Positions 36,789-46,877 of a DNA stretch of 64,000 nucleotides are shown here, piece after piece. The stretch is from the NCBI RefSeq assembly GCF_000761215.1, contig NZ_CP009438.1, positions 6,924,501 through 6,988,500 on the forward strand, given 5' to 3'. Source of the stretch: Streptomyces glaucescens. Its GTDB lineage: Bacteria > Actinomycetota > Actinomycetes > Streptomycetales > Streptomycetaceae. A program made the position numbers and the translations under genes. Under the pieces are notes generated by a model. That model had not been told where the DNA came from. It saw nothing but the letters and a program-made list of their open reading frames with translations, and ran no database searches. How positions within the stretch are numbered: position 1 is the stretch's first letter; each line of letters opens with the position of its first letter.

Positions 36789-38460
36789 GCCGAGTCCGGG
36801 CAGCCCGCTCCGGGCGGCGCCGTCCGGGTGAGCGGGAGCCAGGGCGACTGGCAGCTGACCGTCGGCGGGCAGCCGTACACGGTCAAGGGCCTCACCTGGG
36901 GGCCAGCCGTCGCGGACGCGGGCCGGTACCTGCCCGATGTGAAGTCGATGGGCGTGAACACCATCCGCACCTGGGGCACCGACGGCGGCACCGAGCCGCT
37001 GCTGGACGCCGCGGCCGCGCAGGGAATCCGGGTGATCAACGGCTTCTGGCTGCAGCCGGGCGGCGGACCGGGCTCCGGCGGATGCGTGAACTACGTCACC
37101 GACACCACGTACAAGAACACCGCGCTGAACGAGTTCGCCAGGTGGGTCGAGACGTACAAGTCCCACCCCGCGACGCTGATGTGGAACGTCGGCAACGAAT
37201 CGGTCCTCGGTCTGCAGAACTGCTACAGCGGCGCGGAGCTGGAGGCCCAGCGCAACGCGTACACGAGCTTCGTCAACGACGTCGCCAGGAGGATCCACGG
37301 CATCGACCCCGACCACCCCGTCACCTCCACCGACGCGTGGACGGGTGCCTGGCCCTACTACAAGCGCAACGCGCCCGACCTCGACCTGTACTCGATGAAC
37401 TCCTACGGCGACATCTGCGGTGTCCAGGAGGACTGGGAGGAGGGCGGCTACACCAAGCCGTACCTCATCACCGAGGCCGGACCGGCCGGCGAGTGGGAGG
37501 TGCCGGACGACGCCAACGGCGTCCCGGACGAACCGACCGACGTGCAGAAGGCCGAGGGGTACACCAAGGCGTGGAACTGCGTCACCCGGCACGACGGTGT
37601 CGCCCTGGGCGCGACCCTGTTCCACTACGGCGTCGAGCACGACTTCGGCGGTGTCTGGTTCAACCTCGTGCCCGACGGGCTGAAGAGGCTGTCCTACTAC
37701 GCCGTCAAACGGGCCTACACCGGGACGGCCGGCCACGACAACACCCCGCCCGTCATCTCGGACATGACCGTCAGCCCCGCCTCGTCGGCACCGGCGGGCG
37801 GCGAGTTCACCGTCCGTGCGGACGTGCGCGACCCCGACGGCGACCCGATCGCCTACAAGGTCTTCCTCAGCGGCAACTACGCGAGCGGCGACAAGCGCCT
37901 GGTCGAGGCCAGGTGGCGGTCCACCGGCAACGGGACCTTCGCCGTGACGGCTCCCGAGAGGCTCGGCGTGTGGAAGGTGTACCTCCAGGCCGAGGACGGC
38001 CGCGGCAACGTCGGCATCGAGACGGAGTCGGTCAAGGTCGTCGCCCCGCCGGTCACCGGCACGAACGTGGCGCTGAACAAGCCGACCACCGCGTCCTCCT
38101 TCCAGCCCTCGTACGGCGACTGCCCCTGCGAGCCCGCCAAGGCGACGGACGGCCGGACCGACACCCGCTGGGCCAGCGACTGGAGCGACCCGCAGTGGAT
38201 CCGGGTCGACCTCGGCTCCGCCACGCCCGTCCGCCGGATCCAGCTCGTCTGGGACCCCGCCTACGCCAGGTCCTACGAGGTCCAGGTCTCGGACGACGGC
38301 ACCACCTGGCGCACGGTCCACACCACGGCCGACGGCAACGGGGACGTCGACACCATCGACGTGGCGGCGACCGCACGGCACGTACGACTGCACCTGACGG
38401 CGCGTGGCACCGGCTGGGGCTACTCGCTGCACGAGTTCGGCATCTACAGCTGACGACGCC

Positions 38461-38486
38461 CGGAGGGCGCCCGGCGGCGCCCTCCG
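38461..38486 (+). terminator. Hairpin after GH-A gene
   Basis: An 11-bp perfect stem (38461-38471 with 38476-38486) around a 4-base loop, eight bases after the stop and before the DUF1996 gene; probably attenuating rather than fully terminating, as the next gene is in the same direction only 69 bp away. Confidence 0.65.
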
Positions 38487-38521
38487 CACCCATCTGGCAC
38501 CTCGGCGGGCAAGGAGGCCCC

Positions 38522-39619
38522 ATGAGACCACGTTCGAAGCTCCCCGTGCTGCTGCTCGGCAGCGCGCTGATCGCAAGCGTGCTCGGCATCGGCACCGTCG
38601 CCACGGCGGCCGGCCCCCAGGACGCCCCGGCCGCCTCGGCTGCCCCGGCCCACGCACACACCGGGCACACCGGGCACATGACCGCGGTGTCGGCCCAGGT
38701 GTCCGCCGACGACCCCGACGGTGACGGGTACATACCGGCAGTGCCCCAGGTCACGGGCGTGACCCCGTCCACCGCGACCCCGCCGCCGCGCTACCACAAG
38801 GAGTTCCAGGCCAACTGCGCCGTCACGCACACCGCGCCGGACGACCCGATCGTGTACCCGGGGCAGCCGGGCAGGTCCCACGACCACACCTTCATGGGCA
38901 ACACGACGACGAACGCCGTCAGCACCACGGCGAGTCTGTCCGGAGGGAGGACCACCTGCCTGGCACCCGCCGACGCCTCCGCCTACTGGATGCCGTCCCT
39001 GTACAAGGGGGACAGGAAGGTCCTGCCCGTCGGGCCGCAGGTCATCTACTACAAGTCCGGTGTCACCGACTACACCAGCGTGCGGCCCTTCCCCAAGGGG
39101 CTGCGGTTCGTCGTCGGCGACCCGATGCAGAGCGCCCAGCAGTTCCGCGGCCACAAGGGCTTCGTCGAGGGCTGGGAATGCGGTGACAGCTTCTTCAACG
39201 TCGACTTCCCGGCGAGCTGCCCGAGCCGGCCGGACGTCCAGCTCAACATCCGCATGCAGGCGCCCAGTTGCTGGGACGGCAAGTACCTCGACACCCCCGA
39301 CCACCAGAGCCACATGGCCTACCCGGTCGTCAGACCCGGCACCAACGACAACATGTGCCCGGCCTCCCACCCGGTCGCCCTGCCGATGATCGAGTTCAAG
39401 ATGGCGTGGCCGGTCAACGGCGACATGCGCGACGTCCGCCTCGCCAGTGGACGCGGCTACTCCTTCCACTACGACTTCTTCAACGCCTGGGAGGAGCGGA
39501 CCCTCAAAGCGCTGGTCGACCACTGCATCGTGGGCGGCCTCCAGTGCGACACGCGCGGTTACGACCAGAACCACCCGGAGCGCGGCGCCGTGCTGAACGC
39601 CGACCACCGGCTGCCCTGA
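38522..39619 (+). CDS. Secreted DUF1996 protein
   Basis: The 365-residue protein has a signal peptide (MRPRSKLPVLLLGSALIAS, cleavage near residue 30) and a His-rich stretch (HAHTGHTGH) before the DUF1996 domain. The domain is recognised by FQANCAVTHTAPDDPIV, RSHDHTFMGNT, the YWMPSLYKGD segment and the C-terminal HYDFFNAWEE. Cysteines suggest disulfides. DUF1996 proteins are shared by fungi and Streptomyces and often accompany polysaccharide-degrading enzymes, but their biochemical role is not settled. It lies inside the beta-1,3-glucan locus, between the GH-A enzyme and a GH1. Confidence 0.85.
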   Translation: MRPRSKLPVLLLGSALIASVLGIGTVATAAGPQDAPAASAAPAHAHTGHTGHMTAVSAQVSADDPDGDGYIPAVPQVTGVTPSTATPPPRYHKEFQANCAVTHTAPDDPIVYPGQPGRSHDHTFMGNTTTNAVSTTASLSGGRTTCLAPADASAYWMPSLYKGDRKVLPVGPQVIYYKSGVTDYTSVRPFPKGLRFVVGDPMQSAQQFRGHKGFVEGWECGDSFFNVDFPASCPSRPDVQLNIRMQAPSCWDGKYLDTPDHQSHMAYPVVRPGTNDNMCPASHPVALPMIEFKMAWPVNGDMRDVRLASGRGYSFHYDFFNAWEERTLKALVDHCIVGGLQCDTRGYDQNHPERGAVLNADHRLP

Positions 39620-39632
39620 CCATTCCGACCGT

Positions 39633-39671
39633 CCGGCCCGGACGCACGGCTCCCCCCGGCGTCCGGGCCGG
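39633..39671 (+). terminator. Hairpin after DUF1996 gene
   Basis: Arms 39633-39644 and 39660-39671 pair over 12 bp with a 15-base loop, 14 bp after the stop codon; probable terminator or attenuator before the GH1 gene. Confidence 0.6.
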
Positions 39672-39722
39672 TTCCGTCCCGCCCCCGCGCACCCCCTTCC
39701 CACCGGAGGACCGCAACCCGCC

Positions 39723-41165
39723 ATGACCACGACCGCCCCGCAGGCCGCCGCCGACCACGCCGCACTCATCGACCGGCTGCCCCCCGACTTCCGGTTCGGC
39801 GCCGCCACCTCGGCCTTCCAGATCGAGGGCGCCACCGACGAGGACGGCCGTACGGCGTCCATCTGGGACACCTTCTGCCGCGTCCCGGGCGCCGTCGCCC
39901 GCGGGGACACCGGCGACACCGCCTGCGACCACTACCACCGGATGCCCGAGGACGTCGCCCTGCTGGCCGCCCTGGGCCTGGACACCTACCGCTTCTCCGT
40001 CGCCTGGCCGCGCGTCCAGCCGGGCGGGCGCGGTCCGGCCAACCCCGCGGGCCTCGACTTCTACGACCGTCTCGTGGACGAGCTGCTGGCCCGGGACGTC
40101 ACCCCGTGGCTGACCCTCTACCACTGGGACCTGCCCCAGGAACTGCAGGACGCGGGAGGCTGGCCCGCCCGGGACACCGCCCACCGCTTCGCCGACTACG
40201 CCGAGCTGGTGCACGACCGGCTCGGCGACCGGGTCACCCACTGGACCACCCTGAACGAACCGTTCTGCGCGGCGGTCCTCGGGTACGTCGAGGGCGTCCA
40301 CGCCCCCGGCGGCCGCTCCCTCGCCGACGGCGTCAGGGCCGTCCACCATCTGCACCTGGCCCACGGTCTCGCCGTCCGGCGGCTGCGCTCGGCCGCCCGG
40401 CGTCCGCTGGACCTGGCCGTGAGCCACCTGCTGGGCACCAGCGGCCCGGCCACCGGCAGCGCGGCCGACCGGGAGGCCGCCCGCCGGGCCGACGCGTTCG
40501 GCTTCCGGTTCTACCTCGACCCGGTCCTGCGCGGGAGCTACCCCCGGGACCTCGTCGACGACCTGGCCGCGCACGGCGTGGAGATCCCCGTCCGCGACGG
40601 CGACCTGGAGACCATCGCCGCCCCCATCGACACCCTCGGCGTCAACTACTACCGCTCCATGCGGACCTCCGGCACCGACGAGCACGGTGCCACCACCGGC
40701 GCCGACGGCCTGCCCGTGACCCGCGGCCTCCCGCACGGCGGCCTCCCGGTCACCGGCCTCGGCTGGGAGGTGATGCCGCACGACCTCACCGACCTGCTGC
40801 TGCGCGTCTCCCGCGACTACCCGGGCATCCCGATGGTCGTCACCGAGAACGGCGCCGCCTACGCGGACCGTCCCGACGCCCACGGCTTCGTCGACGACAC
40901 CGACCGCACCGCCTACCTCGCCGCCCACCTGGCGGCCGTCGCCGGGGCCCGCGCTCAGGGGGCCGACGTGCGCGGCTACTTCGCCTGGTCGTTGTTCGAC
41001 AACTTCGAATGGTCCGAGGGCTACCGCGCCCGCTTCGGCCTGGTCCGCGTCGACTACGCCACCCAGGCCCGCGTCCCCAAACGCAGCGCCCTGTGGCTGC
41101 GGGACACCGCCCGCCGCGTGCGCGCGGCCGGCGGTGTCCCGGGCCGCGTCACTTGTGGAACGTGA
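39723..41165 (+). CDS. GH1 beta-glucosidase (second of the locus)
   Basis: This 480-residue cytosolic enzyme starts with ATG at 39723. GH1 markers are FRFGAATSAFQIEG, acid/base E179 in TLNEPF, nucleophile E375 in VTENG and SLFDNFEWSEGY. It is distinct from the importer-linked GH1, so the locus has two GH1 enzymes of possibly different chain-length or linkage preference. It ends by overlapping 17 bp with the convergent lamin-tail gene. Confidence 0.92.
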   Translation: MTTTAPQAAADHAALIDRLPPDFRFGAATSAFQIEGATDEDGRTASIWDTFCRVPGAVARGDTGDTACDHYHRMPEDVALLAALGLDTYRFSVAWPRVQPGGRGPANPAGLDFYDRLVDELLARDVTPWLTLYHWDLPQELQDAGGWPARDTAHRFADYAELVHDRLGDRVTHWTTLNEPFCAAVLGYVEGVHAPGGRSLADGVRAVHHLHLAHGLAVRRLRSAARRPLDLAVSHLLGTSGPATGSAADREAARRADAFGFRFYLDPVLRGSYPRDLVDDLAAHGVEIPVRDGDLETIAAPIDTLGVNYYRSMRTSGTDEHGATTGADGLPVTRGLPHGGLPVTGLGWEVMPHDLTDLLLRVSRDYPGIPMVVTENGAAYADRPDAHGFVDDTDRTAYLAAHLAAVAGARAQGADVRGYFAWSLFDNFEWSEGYRARFGLVRVDYATQARVPKRSALWLRDTARRVRAAGGVPGRVTCGT

Positions 41166-41646
41166 TGTAGCCGTTTCCGTCCCGGTCGTTGGCGGCCTTG
41201 GTGTACGCGTGGACGTCGGCGCGGGCGCCGGAGGGCTTGTACAGGTAGACGGTGTCCTTGTCGTTGTTCCACATGAAGTTGCAGTTCTGGCGGTAGGCGA
41301 CGTTGTACCGGTCGGACTCGGTGCCCTTGCCGCCGCGCAGCGACACGTAGTCGCCGGGCTCCAGCTTGTGGCTGAGGGTGAACGTGTACCTGTTGCCCGC
41401 GGCGTCCTTCACGACGTACCCCTTGAGGTTGACGGTCGTGGTGCGCGAGTAGTTCTTGATGGTCAGGTACTCGGCCTTGGTGTTGCCGCCGGTGCACCGG
41501 TTGTCGTCCCGGCCCGGGGCGTCGTACTGGATGCCCTTGATCTTCAGGGCGGAGGAGTACTCGGCGGCCTGGGCCGGAGCGGCGGCGACGGCCGCCAGCA
41601 GGCCGGCGGCGACGGCCGCGGTGGATATCGCGTGGCGCTTGCGCAT
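41149..41646 (-). CDS. Secreted lamin-tail-domain protein
   Basis: From the ATG at 41646, 165 residues with a signal peptide (MRKRHAISTAAVAAGLLA, cleavage after AQA at 28). The mature part is a beta-sandwich lamin-tail domain: LKIKGIQYDAPGRD, EYLTIKNYSRTTTVNLKGYVVKDAAGNRYTF and LEPGDYVSLRGG. Cysteines C51 and C122 could pair. Such LTD proteins occur singly in Streptomyces culture fluid and may bind DNA or wall polymers; the role is unknown. Its 3' end overlaps the GH1 gene. Confidence 0.85.
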   Translation of the reverse strand: MRKRHAISTAAVAAGLLAAVAAAPAQAAEYSSALKIKGIQYDAPGRDDNRCTGGNTKAEYLTIKNYSRTTTVNLKGYVVKDAAGNRYTFTLSHKLEPGDYVSLRGGKGTESDRYNVAYRQNCNFMWNNDKDTVYLYKPSGARADVHAYTKAANDRDGNGYITFHK

Positions 41647-41763
41647 GAGGTGGTTCCCCCCTCGGTGGTGCGAACAGTGCGCGAGGAGCCTACCGAAAGT
41701 GAGGGAAATGTGAGGACCCCGTGCGCCGATGGCGAAGGTTGCCCGCGGGGTCATACTGATGCG

Positions 41764-42555
41764 GTGGAACACGCGTGGCACATGCGGGACTTGGCGCAGG
41801 TCCGCGAAGTCGTCCGGCTGGTCGAACGGGTGCTGGGTCCCGAGGTCGTCGGAGTCTGTGCGCACGGGTCCGGGGTGCTCGGCGGTCTCCGGCCGGCCAG
41901 TGACCTGGACGTGCTCGCCGTGACCCGGCGGCGGATGAACGGCCCGGAGCGGCGGGCACTGCTCGACGGGCTGCTGGCCGTCTCCGGGCCCGGAGCGCCC
42001 GGCGGGCCCCGCGCGGTCGAACTCACCGTCGTCGTCCACTCCGAGGTGCGCCCCTGGCGGTTCCCGCCGACCGCCGACTTCCTGTACGGCGAGTGGCTGC
42101 GCGAGGAGTTCACGGCCGGCGGACCGCCGGCACCCCGGCCGATGCCGGACCTCGCCCTGCTGGTCACCACCGCCCGGGCGGGCGCTCACCCGCTCAGCGG
42201 CCCGCCGCCGGCCCGGGTCCTGGACCCCGTCCCGCCCGCCGACCTGGCCCGGGCCTGCGTGGCGGCCCTTCCCGAGCTGCTCGCCGAACTCCACGACGAC
42301 ACCCGCAACGCCGTCCTGACCCTCGCCCGTGTCTGGACGAAACTCGCCACCGGCGAGATCAGGCCGAAGGACGCGGCCGCCGACTGGGCGCTGCCCCGGC
42401 TGCCTCCCGGCCTGCGCCCGGTCCTGGAGCACGCGAGGGAGCTGTATCTCACCCGCCACTACTCCGAGGAGACCTGGAGCGCCGAACTGACGGCCCGGGT
42501 CCGCCCGTACGCGGACGCGGTGCTCGCCGAGATCGACCGCCTCCGGCCCGGCTGA
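41764..42555 (+). CDS. ANT(3'')-type aminoglycoside nucleotidyltransferase (AadA-like)
   Basis: The GTG at 41764 gives 263 residues, the usual AadA length. The nucleotidyltransferase motif is HGSGVLGGLRPASDLDVLAV with metal ligands D47 and D49, and E86 in VELTVV stands where AadA has its catalytic base. The C-terminal helical part (ADWALPRLPPGLRPVLEHARELYLT) also matches. It could adenylylate streptomycin and spectinomycin, but chromosomal Streptomyces homologs may be cryptic. A CATACT hexamer 6 bases before the GTG suggests a leaderless transcript. Resistance is inference. Confidence 0.85.
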   Translation: MEHAWHMRDLAQVREVVRLVERVLGPEVVGVCAHGSGVLGGLRPASDLDVLAVTRRRMNGPERRALLDGLLAVSGPGAPGGPRAVELTVVVHSEVRPWRFPPTADFLYGEWLREEFTAGGPPAPRPMPDLALLVTTARAGAHPLSGPPPARVLDPVPPADLARACVAALPELLAELHDDTRNAVLTLARVWTKLATGEIRPKDAAADWALPRLPPGLRPVLEHARELYLTRHYSEETWSAELTARVRPYADAVLAEIDRLRPG

Positions 42556-42643
42556 GCCATCGCGGCGCGGCGCCCGGAGCCGAGGCCCGCCCCCGCATCC
42601 GTGCCGGCGCGCACAGCGAGCCGCTTTTTGCAGTCCCTGCAGA

Positions 42644-42660
42644 TTTGCGTACCATGCAAA
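42644..42660. promoter_or_regulatory. TetR operator-like dyad over the start codon
   Basis: TTTGCGTACCATGCAAA is an inverted repeat (TTTGC/GCAAA) that covers the ATG of the TetR gene. It would let the regulator block its own transcription and, by read-through, the MFS gene. Confidence 0.5.
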
Positions 42661-43334
42661 ACGTGGCAGAGGAGAGTGCACCGCGGGGCGGGCTGCGCGA
42701 GCGCAAGAAGAGGGCGACACGAGCCGCCCTCGTGGAAGCGGCGGTCCGGCTCGCGGCGGAGCACGGGGCGGAGAACGTCACCGTCGAAGCGATCAGCGAG
42801 TCGGCCGGGGTGTCACCGCGCACGTTCTTCAACTACTTCGACTCCCGTGACGACGTCTTCGTCATGATCGGCGCGGAGACCAGTGCACGGCTCCGCCGCG
42901 CCGTCCTCGACGCCCCCGTGGAGCTGCCACCGCTCCAGGCGCTGCGGCACGCCCTGGCGGCGGAGCTGGCGGAGGTCGAGCAGCAGCACGAACTGTGGCG
43001 GCTGCACGCCGAGGTGCTGCGCCGGTCCCCCCGGCTGCTCGTGCGCAGCCTCGGCGTGCACGCGGCCGACGAACTCGGCCTGGCCGAAACGCTCGCCGAA
43101 CGCATGGGCGCGGGCGGCCCCGCCGCACCCCCCGCCGACGAGGAGAGCCGCAGGAGCACCCTCGGCCTGTACCCGCACCTGCTGGCCGCCGTCTGCGTGA
43201 CCGCCGTCCGCGTCGCCTTCGAGCACTGGTGCGTGCGCCAGGAGGAACGGGCCTTCACGGACGTCTTCCACGAGACGTTCGACCACCTCGCCGCCGGGCT
43301 GCCGGCACCGTCCGGGACCGCCGGACGCTCCTGA
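42654..43334 (+). CDS. TetR-family repressor of the MFS exporter
   Basis: 226 residues from the ATG at 42654 (a GTG three codons later is possible). The HTH is RAALVEAAVRLAAEHGAENVTVEAISESAGVSPRTFFNYFDSRDDVF, a textbook TetR domain; the rest is the helical ligand domain. The MFS exporter gene lies 131 bp downstream in the same direction, so repression of that exporter until its substrate arrives is the likely job. The dyad at 42644-42660 is a candidate operator. Confidence 0.9.
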   Translation: MQNVAEESAPRGGLRERKKRATRAALVEAAVRLAAEHGAENVTVEAISESAGVSPRTFFNYFDSRDDVFVMIGAETSARLRRAVLDAPVELPPLQALRHALAAELAEVEQQHELWRLHAEVLRRSPRLLVRSLGVHAADELGLAETLAERMGAGGPAAPPADEESRRSTLGLYPHLLAAVCVTAVRVAFEHWCVRQEERAFTDVFHETFDHLAAGLPAPSGTAGRS

Positions 43335-43465
43335 CCCGCCCCCCGCCCGGACCGGCGCAACCGCGCCGGCCGGCCCCGGACGACCCCTGTCCCCGTCCCG
43401 GTGCGCCGCGCGCGAACGGCCCCTGCCCCGACGCGCGAGCCGCCACCCGAACCGAGAGAGACCCC

Positions 43466-45070
43466 GTGAACGCAACACCGGCGCCGGAGCAGGCGCCGCC
43501 CACCGCCATGTCCGACCGGCAGATACTCCAGGCGATGTCCGGGCTGATGGCCGGCATGTTCGTCGCCATCCTGGCAGGCACCGTGGTGTCCAACGCCCTG
43601 CCCCGGATCATCGCCGACCTGGGGGCCAGCCAGTCCTCCTACACCTGGGTCGTCACCGCCGAGCTGCTGGCCATGACGGCGACCGTGCCGCTGTGGGGCA
43701 AGCTGTCGGACCTCTACGACCAGAAGCTGCTGCTCCAGCTCTCCCTGGGCATGTTCGTGGTCGGCTCGCTGCTGGCCGGGTTCTCCCACGAGGTGGGCCT
43801 GCTCATCTTCAGCCGGGTCGCCCAGGGCATCGGCGCGGGCGGTCTCACCGCCCTGGCGCAGGTCGTGATGGCCGCCATCATCCCGCCGCGCAGGCTGGGT
43901 AAGTACTCGGGCATCTTCGGCGCCGTCTTCGCCGTCGGCACCGTGGCCGGCCCGCTCATCGGCGGCGTGCTGGTGGACACCTCGTGGCTCGGCTGGCGCT
44001 GGTGCTTCTTCATCGGCGTCCCGTTCGCGCTGCTGGCCATCGTGCTGCTCCAGCGCACCCTGAAGCTGCCGGCCGTGGCCCGCCGCGAAGTGAGGATCGA
44101 CTTCCTGGGCGCCTTCCTGATCGTCGCCGGTGTCTGCGCGCTGCTCATCTGGGTCTCACTGGCGGGCAACCGGTTCGACTGGGCGTCCTGGCAGACCGCC
44201 GCCCTCACGGGAACGGGCGTCGTCCTCCTCGCCGTCGCGGTCCTCGTCGAGTCGCGGGCCGCCGAGCCGGTCGTCCCGCTGGACATCTTCCGCAACCGCA
44301 CCGTCACGCTGACCACCGTCGCCAGCCTCTTCGTCGGCGTGGCCATGTTCGGCGGCACCGTCTTCCTCTCGCAGTACTTCCAGGTCTCCCTCGGCAAGTC
44401 CGCGACCGTCGCGGGTCTGATGAGCCTGCCCATGGTCCTGGGCCTGCTGGTGTCCTCCACGGTCGCCGGACAGATCATCAGCGCGACCGGCCGGTGGAAG
44501 GCCTACCTCGTCGCGGGCGCCGCCGTCATGGCCGTGGGCCTCGCCCTGCTCTCGACGATCGGCACCGGCACGCACTTCGCCCTGCTGAGCCTGTACATGG
44601 CGGTCCTCGGCATCGGCGTCGGCATGCTGATGCAGAACCTGGTCCTGGCCGCCCAGAACGACGTCCCCGCCGCCGAACTGGGCGCCGCCACCTCCGTGCT
44701 GTCCTTCTTCCGCAGCATGGGCGGCACCATCGGCACCAGCGTGCTCGGCGCGATCCTCGCCAACCGGGTCACGGACGAGATCTCCAAGAGCGTTGCGGAG
44801 GCCGGCGCCCCCGCCGGCGGACAGGCCGCCGGACACGGTGTCCCGGACATGGCCACCCTGCCGGCGCCGATGCGGGCCGTCGTGGAACACGCCTACGGTG
44901 TCGCCACCGCCGACCTCTTCCTCGTGGCCACGCCGTTCGCGCTGCTCGCCCTCCTCGCCGTCCTCTTCGTCAAGGAGAAGCCGCTGAAGACCACCAGCGG
45001 CATGGAACGCCTCGTCGAGGAGTCCGCCACCGCCGCGAGCCCGCGCGAGGCCGCGGGCCAGGCGGGCTGA
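43466..45070 (+). CDS. MFS drug exporter, DHA2/EmrB type
   Basis: The GTG at 43466 follows a GAGAGAG ribosome site and gives 534 residues with about 14 membrane segments. Signature motifs are present: IIADLGASQSSYTWVVTAELLA (segment 2), GKLSDLYDQK (motif A), RVAQGIGAGGL (segment 4) and GAVFAVGTVAGPLIGGVL (motif C of antiporters). It should expel drugs or metabolites by proton antiport. The TetR gene directly upstream is the likely regulator. Confidence 0.92.
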   Translation: MNATPAPEQAPPTAMSDRQILQAMSGLMAGMFVAILAGTVVSNALPRIIADLGASQSSYTWVVTAELLAMTATVPLWGKLSDLYDQKLLLQLSLGMFVVGSLLAGFSHEVGLLIFSRVAQGIGAGGLTALAQVVMAAIIPPRRLGKYSGIFGAVFAVGTVAGPLIGGVLVDTSWLGWRWCFFIGVPFALLAIVLLQRTLKLPAVARREVRIDFLGAFLIVAGVCALLIWVSLAGNRFDWASWQTAALTGTGVVLLAVAVLVESRAAEPVVPLDIFRNRTVTLTTVASLFVGVAMFGGTVFLSQYFQVSLGKSATVAGLMSLPMVLGLLVSSTVAGQIISATGRWKAYLVAGAAVMAVGLALLSTIGTGTHFALLSLYMAVLGIGVGMLMQNLVLAAQNDVPAAELGAATSVLSFFRSMGGTIGTSVLGAILANRVTDEISKSVAEAGAPAGGQAAGHGVPDMATLPAPMRAVVEHAYGVATADLFLVATPFALLALLAVLFVKEKPLKTTSGMERLVEESATAASPREAAGQAG

Positions 45071-45248
45071 GGCCGGCCGCGCCTTCCCCGGAGGGGGCGG
45101 AGGCTGCCCGGACGGCAGCCGAAGCCCCCCCCGCGGGCCGCTCGGGGACGGCTCCCGTCCGCGGGCACTGGTGATTTACGCGGTCCCGGGCGCCCCCCGG
45201 CCGCCGACACTGCACGCACCGTGCCGTCCAGCCGTCTGCGAGGTGTCG

Positions 45249-46856
45249 ATGTCCGCTCCGAGAACGCTTCCGACCAGGTACCGTCCGCGCTTACCGCGCC
45301 TGTGCCGCGTGGGTGTCCTGTCGGCCGCCCTGCTGCTGTCGGCCGTCGGCACGGCCGTCACGCCCGCCGAGGCCGCCACGCCCGCCGGGTCCTCCGAGGG
45401 GCCCACGGTCACCACCCGGTACGGGCAGCTGCGGGGCAAGGCGGGCACCACCGCCCACGCCTACCTGGGCATCCCGTACGCCGCGCCACCGGTCGGCTCC
45501 CTGCGGTGGAAGCCGCCGGTGCGGCCCGCGCGCTGGACCGGGGTCCGCGACGCCACCACCCCGGGCAACCCCTGCATGCAGCTGCCGTCGTCCACCCCGT
45601 GGGGCAACCTCGCGGGCCCCGGCACGCCCAGTGAGGACTGCCTGTACCTCAACGTCCACACCCCCGCCCAGCGCTCACCGCTGAAGCGGCCGGTGATGGT
45701 GTGGATCCACGGGGGCGGCTTCACCGTCGGCTCCGGCAGCTTCTACGACGGCGGCACCCTGGCCGCCGAGGGCGACGTCGTCACCGTCCACCTCAACTAC
45801 CGCCTCGGGGCGTTCGGCTACTTCGCCCACCCGGGACTCGCCGAGGAGTCGCCGCACGGCGTGTCCGGCAACTACGGTCTGCTCGACCAGCAGGCCGCCC
45901 TGCGCTGGGTGCGGGACAACATCGCCGCGTTCGGCGGCGACCCGGGCAACGTGACCGTCTTCGGCGAGTCGGCGGGCGGCGGCAGCGTCTGCCAGCACCT
46001 CGTCTCCCCGTCCGCGGCCGGGCTCTTCGACCGGGCCATCGCCCAGTCCGGCTGCGGCTTCCCGCTGCCCACCCGGGAGTCGCAGCAGAACGACGGCAGG
46101 GCCTGGGCCGACTCCCTCGGCTGCGCCGACGTGGCCTGCCTGCGCGCCAGGCCCGCCGGCGACCTGCTCGCCGCCTCGGCCCGCCCCACCGCCCGCTGGG
46201 TTCCCAACGTCGACGGTGCCGTGCTCCCCGAGCAGGTGACGGACGCGCTGGCGAGCGGACGCTTCCACCGGGTCCCCGTCCTGCAGGGCACCACCGCCGA
46301 CGAGGGCCGGCTCACCGTGGCGACCACCTACGACCTGGCCGGCCGGCGGCTCACCGCCGAGGACTACCCGGCGGCGGTCCGCGCGCTGTACGGCGCACGG
46401 GCCGATGAGGTCCTGGCCCGTTACCCGCTGTCCGGTCACGGCAGTCCCGCGGAGGCGCTGGGCGCGGTCCTCACCGACTCCCGGTTCGCCTGCCCCCAGT
46501 CCCGCACCGCCGCCCTCATGGCCGGGCACACCCGTTCCTACCAGTACGAGTTCGCCGACCGGCACTCCATGGACTACCTGGACCTGCCGCTCAGCTTCCC
46601 GATCGGGGCACCGCACGGCTCGGAGATCCGGTACGTCTTCGGCGGCGTCACGGGCACCCCCGCCCAGCGCGCCCTCGCGGACACGATGCTCGGCTACTGG
46701 ACCGGCTTCGCCAGGACCGGACTGCCGTATGCGGCGAACGCCCCGCGCTGGAGCCCGTACCCGAAGGTCCAGACGCTCGCCCCGGAGGGGATCGCCCCGA
46801 CGCTCACGTTCCCCCGGGACCACGAGTGCGACCTGTGGGACCGGCCCGCCGCCTGA
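45249..46856 (+). CDS. Secreted type-B carboxylesterase
   Basis: The ATG at 45249 gives 535 residues; the long Arg-rich N-terminus and hydrophobic core (VGVLSAALLLSAVG) form a signal peptide ending near AEA. The esterase fold is marked by YLGIPYAAPPVG, EDCLYLNVHTP, the oxyanion HGGGF, nucleophile in GESAGGGSV, Glu in ADEGRL and His in GAPHGSE. It hydrolyses carboxylic esters outside the cell. The neighbouring pectate lyase gene is convergent, but a shared plant-cell-wall role is only a guess. Confidence 0.92.
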   Translation: MSAPRTLPTRYRPRLPRLCRVGVLSAALLLSAVGTAVTPAEAATPAGSSEGPTVTTRYGQLRGKAGTTAHAYLGIPYAAPPVGSLRWKPPVRPARWTGVRDATTPGNPCMQLPSSTPWGNLAGPGTPSEDCLYLNVHTPAQRSPLKRPVMVWIHGGGFTVGSGSFYDGGTLAAEGDVVTVHLNYRLGAFGYFAHPGLAEESPHGVSGNYGLLDQQAALRWVRDNIAAFGGDPGNVTVFGESAGGGSVCQHLVSPSAAGLFDRAIAQSGCGFPLPTRESQQNDGRAWADSLGCADVACLRARPAGDLLAASARPTARWVPNVDGAVLPEQVTDALASGRFHRVPVLQGTTADEGRLTVATTYDLAGRRLTAEDYPAAVRALYGARADEVLARYPLSGHGSPAEALGAVLTDSRFACPQSRTAALMAGHTRSYQYEFADRHSMDYLDLPLSFPIGAPHGSEIRYVFGGVTGTPAQRALADTMLGYWTGFARTGLPYAANAPRWSPYPKVQTLAPEGIAPTLTFPRDHECDLWDRPAA

Positions 46857-46877
46857 CGGGCCGGCCCGGCAACGCGT

